The position numbers were made by a program, and so were the translations under genes. 7,102 nt of DNA, taken from the NCBI GenBank assembly GCA_017882055.1, contig JADGQE010000209.1:1-7102 (forward strand). The letters run 5' to 3'. Shown here piece after piece: positions 1 through 6,080 of the stretch. The first letter of the stretch is position 1, and each line of letters begins with the position of its first letter. Source of the stretch: Thermoflexales bacterium (GTDB taxonomy: Bacteria > Chloroflexota > Anaerolineae > Fen-1058). The notes beneath the pieces were generated by a model. It was not told where the DNA came from. It saw only the letters and a list, made by a program, of their open reading frames with translations, and did not search any database.

Positions 1-540
1 TCTGGCCAGGACATCGCCGTGGCTAATCTCCGTGCCGCAAATCGTGTCGTCATCCCGGGTAAGCCTGCTCAATTTACAGTCTCGGTCTTCAATAACGGCT
101 TCATCACGACGACCAGCACCATCACCACTTCGGACCACTCAGGCTGGTTTGGCGTCGATCTCTACGTTAAGCCGGTGGGATCTCCGCCGCCGTCTGGCCC
201 GGCCGATCGTTACCTGGGTTACTGTCTCAACGCCAGTAACGACCCGTGCACGACGCAGGGTGATCATTATCAGGTCATTGGATTTCCAAACGGCCTGGCC
301 GTGGATGCTGTCGCTACACTCACCTATACTTTATCGATCACGCCCGCCGGGACATACTGGTTGTATGTTCAAGCCGATCCATACTGGGCCGGAAGTATGG
401 GGTCCTCTCCCTACACAGCCGGGACACCGACCAATGGCCGCATTGTCGAAGGCAATGAGACGAACAACATCTTTGGACCGATTGTGGTCAAGGTGGACTA
501 TGTCAGAGTCTACTTGCCTTTGATGCGGAAATCCAAATAG
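1..540 (+). CDS. Secreted CARDB-like surface protein, C-terminal fragment
   Basis: The reading frame is open from base 1, so this is the 3' end of a longer gene. The in-frame GTG at 19 is probably not its start, because the residues before it (SGQDIAV) already belong to the domain. The visible 179 residues form one CARDB-like beta-sandwich. It begins with DIAVANLRAANRVVIPGKP, continues with a QFTVSVFNNG strand, and closes with the typical EGNETNN turn and a GPIVVKV strand. CARDB (cell-adhesion-related) domains occur in repeats on secreted bacterial proteins. Two cysteines (GYC and DPC, about 10 residues apart) could pair outside the cell. The protein ends YVRVYLPLMRKSK; tails of the form (V/I)YLPL followed by basic residues are frequent on Chloroflexota exported proteins. 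No terminator is obvious after the TAG. The domain call is fairly secure; binding target and full architecture are not visible. Confidence 0.8.
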   Translation, partial: SGQDIAVANLRAANRVVIPGKPAQFTVSVFNNGFITTTSTITTSDHSGWFGVDLYVKPVGSPPPSGPADRYLGYCLNASNDPCTTQGDHYQVIGFPNGLAVDAVATLTYTLSITPAGTYWLYVQADPYWAGSMGSSPYTAGTPTNGRIVEGNETNNIFGPIVVKVDYVRVYLPLMRKSK

Positions 541-625
541 ATCATTGCTCAAAATGGGTTACTTCCAGATCGCGTTGTCAGCGGATAACGACTATCGGCT
601 CGATCGGGATTGATGCCAGCTGCGC

Positions 626-764
626 GTGCATTTCAAGTTGGGGCAAACATAAACCCGCGTTCTTCGACTACGCGCCGCATGCATCCTGAGCGGAACGGAG
701 TGGAGTCGAAGGAAATGCGGCGCTCCGCTCAGAATGCTAAACGTGCCCCTAAACTGAAATGCAC
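626..764. repeat. Nested imperfect inverted-repeat element in the intergenic spacer
   Basis: The outer arms are 626-644 and 745-764. Their first ten bases (gtgcatttca) pair perfectly and the rest pairs with a few mismatches and one bulge. Inside, gcgccgcat (672-680) is the exact reverse complement of 715-723, and 681-694 matches the reverse complement of 724-737 at 13 of 14 positions. A third pair is cttcgac (662-668) with gtcgaag (705-711). The inner pairs cross one another, so not all can form at once. The core at 685-712 resembles the cctgagcgg...gtcgaagg type of dispersed intergenic repeat found in many bacterial genomes (from memory, not searched). It could be a miniature non-autonomous element, a dispersed palindrome or a structured RNA. 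No target-site duplication was identified. Confidence 0.6.
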
Positions 765-782
765 CGGTCGGCTGCTCGAGAC

Positions 783-811
783 TTGCATTTGTCAATCACT
801 TTGGGTACAAT
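783..811 (+). promoter_or_regulatory. Sigma70-type promoter for the LPXTG protein gene
   Basis: TTGCAT (783-788), a 17-bp spacer and TACAAT (806-811) form a good housekeeping-type promoter. The -10 box matches consensus at five of six positions and the spacer has ideal length. Transcription would begin near 818, leaving a 5' leader of about 77 bases before the ATG at 895. The -35 box is weaker (TTG only). The call rests on pattern and position alone. Confidence 0.45.
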
Positions 812-894
812 GCTGGTTAAAGTTTTTGGGGATTACGGCGAACTTGCATCTGGTTGCTAAGACATTGCAGTCAAGTCGTTAGAGGGGGTGGCGC

Positions 895-1647
895 ATGACC
901 ACATGGCGAACTCGATTGACCTTGGTGGGAATCATGGTGATCCTCATCGCGTTGCTGCCATTGTCCTTGAATTCGCAACGAGCAAGTGCTTCATCTTTAG
1001 CTCAACCACCTACTCCCACCACTGTGCCCACCTCGACGAACACGCCGATCCCGCCTACGCAGGCTCCGACCGCAACGCCGATACCGTCTGCGACGCTGGC
1101 AGGGTCCACTCCAACACCTTCGGTGCCGCCGTCCACTCCTTCGACAGGCACACTGGCGCCTGTCCCCAAGAAAGGTGGTGGCGGAGGTGGCGCCCCGGCC
1201 GGCCCCAGCGGCACGCCCGTCGCTAATGGCTGTGTGAAATCCATTGGCAAAGACGGCGTTAGCTTGAGTACCGATCCTGGTTTCTATAAATCCCACGTTC
1301 AGATTGTTCCTGTGGGTGACATCTTGTTTGTGGTGCAAGGCCCGGCGCGCGCTGATAATATCCAGTGGTGGCTCTTACGCACAGCCAATGGTGTAGAGGG
1401 TTGGGGCAACCAGGACAACGTCACGCCCGATCCAGGCCCGTGTGTTACTGCTAAAGCAACGGGCATACTTGCAGGCAAAGCGTTGCCGCAAACTGGAAGT
1501 GGAGTGGAAGGCTGGTTTTTCCTGGCATTCGCGCTGGCTGCGGTTGTGATCGTTGTCGGTATCGCGCGGCGCGGGCTGCAAGCGCGGGCGATTGCGGCTG
1601 ACGGCGATCGAAGGAATGACGAGACAGACGAAAAGAATCAGGTTTAG
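895..1647 (+). CDS. LPXTG-anchored secreted protein with SH3-like domain
   Basis: This 250-residue protein is built for export and wall anchoring. Residues 1-32 form a signal peptide: basic start, hydrophobic core at about 10-24, and an ASA-S cleavage site near 32. Residues 38-92 are a Pro/Thr/Ser-rich spacer, followed by KKGGGGGG (92-99). Residues about 121-178 resemble a bacterial SH3-like domain (GVSLSTDPG start, GPARADNIQWWLLR core, GVEGWGNQDNV end); Cys113 and Cys183 flank it and might form a disulfide. The C-terminus has the three parts of a sortase signal: LPQTG at 197-201, a membrane helix at about 207-223, and a basic tail starting ARRGLQARAR-like after it. The tail is longer than usual (about 26 residues, acidic at its end). 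The ATG is supported by GAGGGGG at 882-888. No sortase gene lies in the window. Topology is secure; the ligand is unknown. Confidence 0.88.
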   Translation: MTTWRTRLTLVGIMVILIALLPLSLNSQRASASSLAQPPTPTTVPTSTNTPIPPTQAPTATPIPSATLAGSTPTPSVPPSTPSTGTLAPVPKKGGGGGGAPAGPSGTPVANGCVKSIGKDGVSLSTDPGFYKSHVQIVPVGDILFVVQGPARADNIQWWLLRTANGVEGWGNQDNVTPDPGPCVTAKATGILAGKALPQTGSGVEGWFFLAFALAAVVIVVGIARRGLQARAIAADGDRRNDETDEKNQV

Positions 1648-1700
1648 TCTCAACAGACGGGCAATCGCAATCTGGCTCTTCTTCTCACGACCATGAATAG

Positions 1701-1745
1701 CGGCCTGCAGTCGAGCATGTGCTTGACTGCAGGCCGTTCTATTTG
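1701..1745 (+). terminator. Strong intrinsic terminator after the LPXTG gene
   Basis: cggcctgcagtc (1701-1712) pairs perfectly with gactgcaggccg (1725-1736). Four more pairs, one of them G-U, close a 4-base atgt loop, giving a stem of 16 pairs. The stem is followed by ttctattt, a moderate U-tract. It lies 54 bases past the stop codon and isolates the surface gene from what follows. Confidence 0.85.
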
Positions 1746-1774
1746 ATTCAAATCGATTTGGGACGGCGTCATGA

Positions 1775-2229
1775 CGGCAGGTTGCCCGCACAGGCTCAAC
1801 GCACACAATCAGCAATGCGAATCTCGTCAATGTAACGGCGAGTTATGATTCGGTGCTCAGCACAATCGACTTCGGCGCCGTGTTTAACGACAACGGCACG
1901 CTAAAAATAACGAATGCGACGATCAGCGACAACGCCGCCCCGAACATACAGCGCCAGGCGGGCAGTGTGATTTTGGCAAATACGATCGTCGCCAGCGGCG
2001 TAGGCGGCAGCGGGGCCAACTGTGCCAGAGTCGTTACGTCGGCCGGGCACAATCTAGACACTGGCAACACGTGCAGCTTCACGACTGCGGGTAACCTCAC
2101 CGGCACCGATCCGCTACTCGGCCCGCTGCCGATGGCGGCGACAACGCCACTTGCTCCAGCCTCGATCAACGGGGCATCACGCGACCGCAGGGCATCAACT
2201 GTGATATCGGCGCAAATGTTGCTTCCTGT
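1775..2229 (+). pseudogene. Relic of a beta-helix / choice-of-anchor Q-like surface protein
   Basis: This is a decayed fragment, not a working gene. From 1775, just after an in-frame TGA at 1772-1774, the frame reads beta-helix-like rungs (ISNANLVNVTAS, then GAVFNDNGTLKITNATISDN). It continues with ILANTIVAS, SAGHNLDTGNTC and LTGTDPLLGPL, the usual end of right-handed beta-helix surface proteins. At about 2128 a missing base shifts the frame: the homologous text resumes one frame back as ADGGDNATCSSLDQRG and then RPQGINCDIGA. In intact relatives roughly 15-20 residues normally separate the GG and DN parts, so an internal deletion is likely too. There is no start codon with a ribosome site and no signal peptide, and most of the usual length is missing. 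The shifted frame stops at 2296-2298. Relatedness is judged from remembered family patterns. A sequencing error could explain the single-base shift but not the missing parts. Confidence 0.75.
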
Positions 2230-2247
2230 GTCCGCCTGGTATATAAT
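2219..2247 (+). promoter_or_regulatory. Likely promoter of the response regulator
   Basis: A perfect TATAAT (2242-2247) is preceded at 17 bp by TTGCTT (2219-2224). Transcription would begin near 2254, giving a leader of about 110 bases before the ATG at 2366. The site overlaps the last degenerate codons of the pseudogene relic. The -10 is excellent and the -35 matches only in its TTG half. Confidence 0.5.
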
Positions 2248-2365
2248 TCGAGCTATCGTTTTGACGTGGCAATTCGATCCAGACATCGGCGTCGATAGTC
2301 GAAGTCCTGTGTCAGCCCGTATCAATCAGTCACCCTGACGACATACTGAGGGAGAGCAGCGCTGC

Positions 2366-3052
2366 ATGAAGAAGATTCTGCTGGTCGATGACGATCTGGA
2401 TCTCTGGAAGTTGTTGGGCAATTTTCTGCGCGAATCAGGCTACACCATCCTCACCGCCCCCTCGGCGATCGAAGGACTGCGCATCCTTTTCAACGAACGG
2501 CCCAATTTGATTCTGATGGACGTGATGCTGCCGGGCATGGACGGCTGGGAGATGGCCGCCCGCGTGCGCGAATTATCAGACGTGCCGATGATTATGCTGA
2601 CCGCCAAAGACAGCGAAGCGGATAAATTACGCGGCTTCAATCTGGGGATCGACGACTACGTGACCAAGCCCTTCAGCCTGCTGGAGCTCGCCGCGCGGAT
2701 CGAGGTGGTGCTGGCGCGCGCCGAAAAGGCCGGACAGTCCAACATCCAGCGCCATTACGCCTATGGCGATCTGACGGTCGATCTGGATCGACGCCAGGTC
2801 ATGCGGGGCGATCGGCAGATCGATCTGACGCCGACCGAATTTCGCTTGCTGCAATGCCTGATCGAAAATGCCAACACCGCCGTTTCCGAAGCGCGCCTGC
2901 GTGAAACGGTGTGGGGCGCGCTGCGCGGCGTGGACCGCGGTTACGTGCGGCGTTACATCTGGTTTCTACGCCGCAAACTCGAGCAGGATCCCGGCCACCC
3001 CCGGTTAATCCGGACCGTGCGCAACTACGGCTACCGGCTTGAATCAGGCTAA
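2366..3052 (+). CDS. OmpR/PhoB-family response regulator
   Basis: This 228-residue protein has the normal length for the family. The receiver domain spans about 3-118: acidic pocket Asp8-Asp9-Asp10, phospho-acceptor Asp52 in LILMDVMLPGMDG, switch residue Thr79 (MLTAKD) and the invariant Lys101 in the VTKPF loop. The winged-helix DNA-binding domain spans about 132-226. It shows the LTPTEFRLLQCL start, the recognition region around VDRGYVRRYIWFLRRKLE, and the wing end LIRTVRNYGYRL. It should be phosphorylated by a sensor kinase and then bind promoter DNA, usually as a dimer. No histidine kinase lies on either side in the window, so its partner and regulon are unknown. The ATG is supported by GAGGGAGAG at 2348-2356. 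It appears to be a single-gene unit with its own promoter and terminator. All key residues are present. Confidence 0.95.
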   Translation: MKKILLVDDDLDLWKLLGNFLRESGYTILTAPSAIEGLRILFNERPNLILMDVMLPGMDGWEMAARVRELSDVPMIMLTAKDSEADKLRGFNLGIDDYVTKPFSLLELAARIEVVLARAEKAGQSNIQRHYAYGDLTVDLDRRQVMRGDRQIDLTPTEFRLLQCLIENANTAVSEARLRETVWGALRGVDRGYVRRYIWFLRRKLEQDPGHPRLIRTVRNYGYRLESG

Positions 3053-3090
3053 AAAGAACCTCCCGAAAGTTCCAAACTTTCGGGAGGTTT
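3051..3090. terminator. Bidirectional terminator between convergent genes
   Basis: aacctcccgaaagtt (3057-3071) pairs perfectly over 15 bp with 3075-3089 around a 3-base loop. On the + strand the following bases are tcgtt, a weak U-tract for the response regulator. On the - strand the stem is followed by cttttt, a good U-tract for the acyltransferase gene, whose stop is at 3093-3095. The A-run that encodes this tract overlaps the regulator's own TAA stop. Confidence 0.9.
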
Positions 3091-3092
3091 CG

Positions 3093-3581
3093 TTATCTCA
3101 AGCGCTTCGTGTAAGTGACCAGTCCATCGCCCTCACGATAAAAATCCGGCAGCAACATCGACTTCTGATAGCCGCATCTTTCATACAACCGTCGCGCCGG
3201 CGCATAAGGATCGGTATCCGAGGTCTCGATCACGATCCAGATGCCATTGCGCGCCAACACTTCGGCCTCGACGTGCTGCATCAGCGCCCGACCGACACCT
3301 TTGCCGCGCGCCTCGATCGCGGTGCAGAGCCAATAGAAGTCGTAGCCGTGGCCCGATAGATCCCGCGGCCCCCAACACGCGTAGCCCAGTACTCGCCCCT
3401 CCTCACGATAACTTAGAAAGTTATAGCCGGACTTGCCAGGATCGTCATAATAGCCGTCGAGCAATTCACGAACCGTGTACACTTCCTTTTCGTCAAAAAC
3501 CCCGGCTTGAGCTGTTACCTCTAAAATCGCTTCGACCTCGTCGGGGCGAGTCGGCCCAATCGCTGTGTCCGAATCAGTCAT
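3093..3581 (-). CDS. GNAT-family N-acyltransferase
   Basis: This is a 162-residue protein when started at the ATG at 3581. That start overlaps the end of the upstream ligase by 8 bp and has GGAGG about 10 bases before it. A longer in-frame version from 3677 would lie inside the ligase gene and add a non-family N-terminus, so it is rejected. The single GNAT domain shows beta4 (DFYWLCTAIEAR), the acetyl-CoA pyrophosphate loop RGKGVG (92-97) with the helix GRALMQHVEAEV, and the motif-B region ARRLYERCGY (129-138). It should transfer an acyl group, usually acetyl from acetyl-CoA, to an amine. As last gene of the aminomutase/ligase cluster, translationally coupled to the second ligase, it could cap the cluster's amino-acid or peptide product. 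It is much shorter than the archaeal beta-lysine acetyltransferase AblB, so that name is not used. Family secure, substrate unknown. Confidence 0.9.
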   Translation of the reverse strand: MTDSDTAIGPTRPDEVEAILEVTAQAGVFDEKEVYTVRELLDGYYDDPGKSGYNFLSYREEGRVLGYACWGPRDLSGHGYDFYWLCTAIEARGKGVGRALMQHVEAEVLARNGIWIVIETSDTDPYAPARRLYERCGYQKSMLLPDFYREGDGLVTYTKRLR

Positions 3582-4656
3582 GCCGGCCGCGCCTCCACCA
3601 TGCCCACTCGGCAATCTGGCTGACCATCGCGGTATAATCGTAGCCCGCCACGCGTGCCGCATTCGGGAAACCGGCATCCGGCGCCAGGCACGGATTGGGA
3701 TTTACTTCAAGAATGTAGGGCAGGCCGTCGCGCACACGCATATCGACGCGGGCGTAATCACGGCAGCCGAGAGTGGCATAAGCATGGTAGGCTGCTTCGC
3801 GGATACGCTCGGCCACTTCCTCTTCGATCGGCGCCGGGCAAATCACCGGCATCGTCTGATATTCCAGCGACTCGGGCACCCACTTGGCCTCAAAGTGGCA
3901 GAACTGTTGATACGGATCAGACCAGCTGGCAAAGCTCAATTCGGCCAGCGGCAGGGTGTGCGTGGTGCCATTGCCCCACAGTCCGACGTTGATCTCACGG
4001 CCGATGATGTACTCTTCGACCAACGCCGGCTGGTGATACACATCCAGGACGTACTGCACTCGCGCACGCAGGGCCTGCTCGTCGAACACCACCGATTCAC
4101 GTGTAATGCCCAGACTGGCATCTTCGGCCACCGGCTTCACGATCGCCGGCAGCGGCACATGCATCGGCTCGTCACCCCGGCTGAAAACCTGATAAGGCGC
4201 AGTCAAGATCGAGTTGGTTTCCAGGATCTTCTTGGTGCGCGCTTTATCCAGGCAGCGCCGCAGCGTGGCAGTGGGTGCACCGGTGTATTGAATACCGAGC
4301 TTGTCCATGCGGGTCGTGATCTTCACGTCGTCCTGTGACCGGCCATTCAAATGCTCGCACAGATTGAAGACCAGCAGATTATCAAGCTCGAATTCCTTGC
4401 CGAGAAAATCAATGTCAGCCAGCGAGTGAACTTCATACGTAGCCGCGTGATAACCGGCCCGCCGCAGATTCTCCGCCAGCGCCTTCGCCGTCTCGATCGT
4501 TTCCAGATCGGTTTCGATGTCGCGCGGCTCGCCGCGATCCAACGTATCAACCGTGCTGTAAGCGACCAGCACGTTAGCCGGACGAGTCTTCGTCTTCGTG
4601 GCGGGGGTGCGGCTTCGCCGCGTGCGCGGCTCGGTATATTCTTTTAGGGCTAACAT
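3574..4656 (-). CDS. ATP-grasp ligase, D-Ala-D-Ala ligase superfamily (second of pair)
   Basis: With the ATG at 4656 the protein has 360 residues. This start has a perfect AGGAGG (4661-4666) four bases upstream; the earlier ATG at 4698 has none. Residues 11-26 are a basic stretch unlike the usual Ddl N-terminus. The ATP-grasp fold follows: LGIQYTGAPTATLRRCLDKARTK-like lid region (about 120-142), nucleotide lysine in AIVKP (171-175), the loop EDASLGI (178-184), VEEYIIGREINVG (213-225), and metal-binding RVDMR (Asp305) and LEVNPNP (Glu317, Asn319). Such enzymes make acyl-phosphates and join them to amines. The family's N-terminal substrate signature is not recognisable, and LEVNPNP replaces the LEINTxPG of true Ddl. 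A role in peptidoglycan D-Ala-D-Ala synthesis is therefore unlikely. It probably joins amino acids or a peptide, with the neighbouring aminomutase supplying a beta-amino acid (inference). The stop overlaps the acyltransferase start. Confidence 0.88.
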   Translation of the reverse strand: MLALKEYTEPRTRRSRTPATKTKTRPANVLVAYSTVDTLDRGEPRDIETDLETIETAKALAENLRRAGYHAATYEVHSLADIDFLGKEFELDNLLVFNLCEHLNGRSQDDVKITTRMDKLGIQYTGAPTATLRRCLDKARTKKILETNSILTAPYQVFSRGDEPMHVPLPAIVKPVAEDASLGITRESVVFDEQALRARVQYVLDVYHQPALVEEYIIGREINVGLWGNGTTHTLPLAELSFASWSDPYQQFCHFEAKWVPESLEYQTMPVICPAPIEEEVAERIREAAYHAYATLGCRDYARVDMRVRDGLPYILEVNPNPCLAPDAGFPNAARVAGYDYTAMVSQIAEWAWWRRGRHD

Positions 4657-4877
4657 CTTTCCTCCTGCAGCGATTGATTGACGTTTGTTTAGGTCCATTC
4701 TTCGCGGGCGCTTCTATTCAGGCTATTCATTCAGACCGCGTTAATCCAAAAGGGCTCGTCGCCAACCTGATTTATTCGTCTGTCCCCCGCTACGGCGCAA
4801 CAGGCAATGTACTGCAACGCAATTGGATCACCGAACCAAACCTCGTCATCTTAGCGAAGTCGATATCGTCACTTCCA
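4657..4877 (-). other. Gap between the two ligase genes
   Basis: This 221-bp gap is AT-richer than its neighbours. Apart from the ribosome site at 4661-4666 nothing is certain. On the - strand, TTGCGC followed 17-18 bases later by an AATAAA-like box is a poor promoter candidate. No terminator hairpin with a U-tract was found, so read-through from the first ligase gene is possible. Very short ORFs here look like chance. Confidence 0.4.
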
Positions 4878-5933
4878 TCACCGTACGACCACGTACTCTT
4901 TTTGTTCAATCATCGCCGGCAGATCGAGCTGCAGACCCAGCCGCTTCAAGGCCGCTTCGAACACGCTGTAGACCAGATCGGCGTGGGTCCAACCATCGGC
5001 CTGCGCCATCAACGTCAGATCGCTGATCGGCGTGATGCCGGGCAGCGAATTGATCTCCAGAATATACGGTTTGTTGTTAGCGTGCTGGTCCATCCGGAAA
5101 TCGACGCGGGCAAAATCCAATGTGCCGGTCACGCGCATCGCTGCCACCGCCAGCCGCCGCAACGCTTCGGCCAACGCTTCGGGCAGCAGCGCCGGGCAGT
5201 GATACTGATAGGCATCCGCCCGATCGACCTTCAACAGCGATCCATACACATGCACCCCGGTCTCGTCGTAGACCGAATGATCGATCATGGAGATCGGGAA
5301 AATGTGGAGGTCGGGCCAATTGCCGATCATGCCGATCGTCGCATCATTGCCTTCGATGTATTGTTCGACCAGCACCGGTTCCTGATAGGCATTCAGCAAG
5401 TAAGCGACCCGCTCGCGCAGCTCGCGTTCATCGTGCAGGATCGACTGCTCATCGATCCCCATGCCGGTACCTTCGCTGTTCGGTTTCGCAAACAACGGGA
5501 ATTTAGCGGCGAGTCGCGGATCAAGCGGCTCATCGGCGGAGGTAAATTCTTGAAAGGCCGGCGTGGGCAGATCATGATAAGCCAGCACACGTTTCGTCAT
5601 GGCCTTGTCGAGGGTGAGCGCTAACGCCAGCACCTTCGATCCGGTGTATGGATACCCCAGCATCTCCAGCAAGGCCGGCGCCTGCGCCTCGCGCGAATCG
5701 CCGCGAAAACCTTCGCAGGTATTGAAACAAATATCGATCGCGAGATCCTTCAATCGCTGAGCCAGTCTCGCGTCGCCTTCCATCGGAAAGACAACGTGTC
5801 CGTGCGCCTCGAGGGCCGCTTTGTAAGCCGCCACATTGCCCGGATGATCCAACTCGTACAAAACATCATGCGGCGCATTGGACTTGGGTTGCGGCGCATT
5901 TTCGGCCAGGTTATAGAGCAAGGCTACGCGCAT
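4878..5933 (-). CDS. ATP-grasp ligase, D-Ala-D-Ala ligase superfamily (first of pair)
   Basis: This is a 351-residue protein whose ATG at 5933 has GAGGAGGG seven bases upstream. Domain order matches Ddl-type ATP-grasp enzymes. There is an N-terminal pre-grasp domain (1-90) with FNTCEGFRGDSREAQAPALL (70-89), where Ddl has its NALHG...GEDG loop. GYPYTGSKVLALALTLDK (93-110) follows, then the nucleotide lysine in FAKPNSEGTGMGI (148-160), VEQYIEGNDATIG (189-201), Asp278 in ARVDFR, and the metal ligands Glu293 and Asn295 in LEINSLPGIT (292-301). These residues predict ATP-dependent acyl-phosphate chemistry and amide-bond formation. The N-terminus lacks the GGxSxEHEVS signature that binds the first D-alanine in Ddl, so the substrate differs. 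It differs clearly from the second ligase at 3574-4656, suggesting separate steps rather than a recent duplication. It sits directly after the aminomutase gene with a 146-bp leader. Confidence 0.9.
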   Translation of the reverse strand: MRVALLYNLAENAPQPKSNAPHDVLYELDHPGNVAAYKAALEAHGHVVFPMEGDARLAQRLKDLAIDICFNTCEGFRGDSREAQAPALLEMLGYPYTGSKVLALALTLDKAMTKRVLAYHDLPTPAFQEFTSADEPLDPRLAAKFPLFAKPNSEGTGMGIDEQSILHDERELRERVAYLLNAYQEPVLVEQYIEGNDATIGMIGNWPDLHIFPISMIDHSVYDETGVHVYGSLLKVDRADAYQYHCPALLPEALAEALRRLAVAAMRVTGTLDFARVDFRMDQHANNKPYILEINSLPGITPISDLTLMAQADGWTHADLVYSVFEAALKRLGLQLDLPAMIEQKEYVVVR

Positions 5934-6018
5934 GGTTCAACCCTCCTCGCACTGGCGGCTCCCTCAGTCTTCATGCCACAGAGGGAGCCCAAATTGGGAC
6001 TGGAAGGATCTGCTTCAT
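5924..6018 (-). other. Two tiny overlapping ORFs in the ligase leader (speculative)
   Basis: On the - strand an ATG at 6018 opens a 15-codon ORF (MKQILPVPIWAPSVA, stop 5971-5973). Its TGA overlaps, as ATGA, the start of a 16-codon ORF at 5974 (MKTEGAASARRVEPCA). That second ORF ends at 5924, 10 bp inside the ligase gene. The ATGA junction lies in the loop of the hairpin at 5957-5989. Upstream there is only a distant AAGGAG and a GGAG that is too close. ORFs this short are common by chance, and neither peptide resembles a known family. Confidence 0.15.
5957..5989 (-). promoter_or_regulatory. Hairpin in the leader of the first ligase
   Basis: ggctccctc (5957-5965) and gagggagcc (5981-5989) form a perfect 9-bp stem with a 15-base loop. 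In the - strand transcript the stem ends 8 bases before the GAGGAGGG ribosome site (5941-5948) of the ligase gene. There is no U-tract, so it is not a standard terminator. It may affect translation or RNA stability; this is inference from position. Confidence 0.4.
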
Positions 6019-6060
6019 TCTCCACACTTATGCTCCTTGTTTCTGGTATTACAACTTCAC

Positions 6061-6080
6061 GGCTGATCGCTCGATCAGCC
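6061..6080 (-). terminator. Short hairpin at the end of the aminomutase gene
   Basis: ggctgatc (6061-6068) and gatcagcc (6073-6080) make a perfect 8-bp stem with a 4-base loop, beginning at the last base of the aminomutase stop codon. On the - strand it is followed by gtgaagttgtaat, which is not a U-tract. It may be a weak or factor-assisted terminator or an mRNA end stabiliser that would let some transcription continue into the ligase genes. Confidence 0.35.

Larger units (their letters stand above)
541..894. other. Intergenic spacer, no convincing gene
   Basis: These 354 bp separate the CARDB-like gene from the LPXTG protein gene. The stretch holds the nested inverted repeat at 626-764, a promoter-like site at 783-811 and the ribosome binding site at 882-888. 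Open frames crossing it on either strand are short, run through the inverted repeats and show no recognisable protein motif. Confidence 0.6.

Noticed and set aside
610..882. A 90-codon + strand frame in the spacer
   Set aside because: It runs through the inverted-repeat element and the promoter, with no ribosome site or motif.
1375..1830. A 151-codon open frame on the - strand
   Set aside because: It crosses the hairpin terminator and lies antisense to the LPXTG gene, with Arg/Cys-rich shadow composition.
1843..2325. A 160-codon open frame on the - strand
   Set aside because: It is opposite the beta-helix relic, whose + strand frames carry clear family patterns; the - frame shows none.
3582..3677. 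Upstream extension of the acyltransferase
   Set aside because: It would overlap the second ligase by about 100 bp and add a non-GNAT N-terminus; the ATG at 3581 has a good ribosome site and a normal start for the domain.
3565..4338. A 257-codon open frame on the + strand
   Set aside because: It is antisense to the second ligase and lacks a ribosome site and recognisable domains.
4657..4698. Earlier ATG at 4698 for the second ligase
   Set aside because: It has no ribosome site, while the ATG at 4656 follows a perfect AGGAGG.
4674..5624. A 316-codon open frame on the + strand
   Set aside because: It lies antisense to the first ATP-grasp ligase, has no family motifs, and is rich in His/Arg/Gln as expected from the complement of a GC-rich gene.
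5957..5989. T-box riboswitch in the ligase leader
   Set aside because: A stem is present, but the conserved antiterminator sequence and a following U-tract are not.
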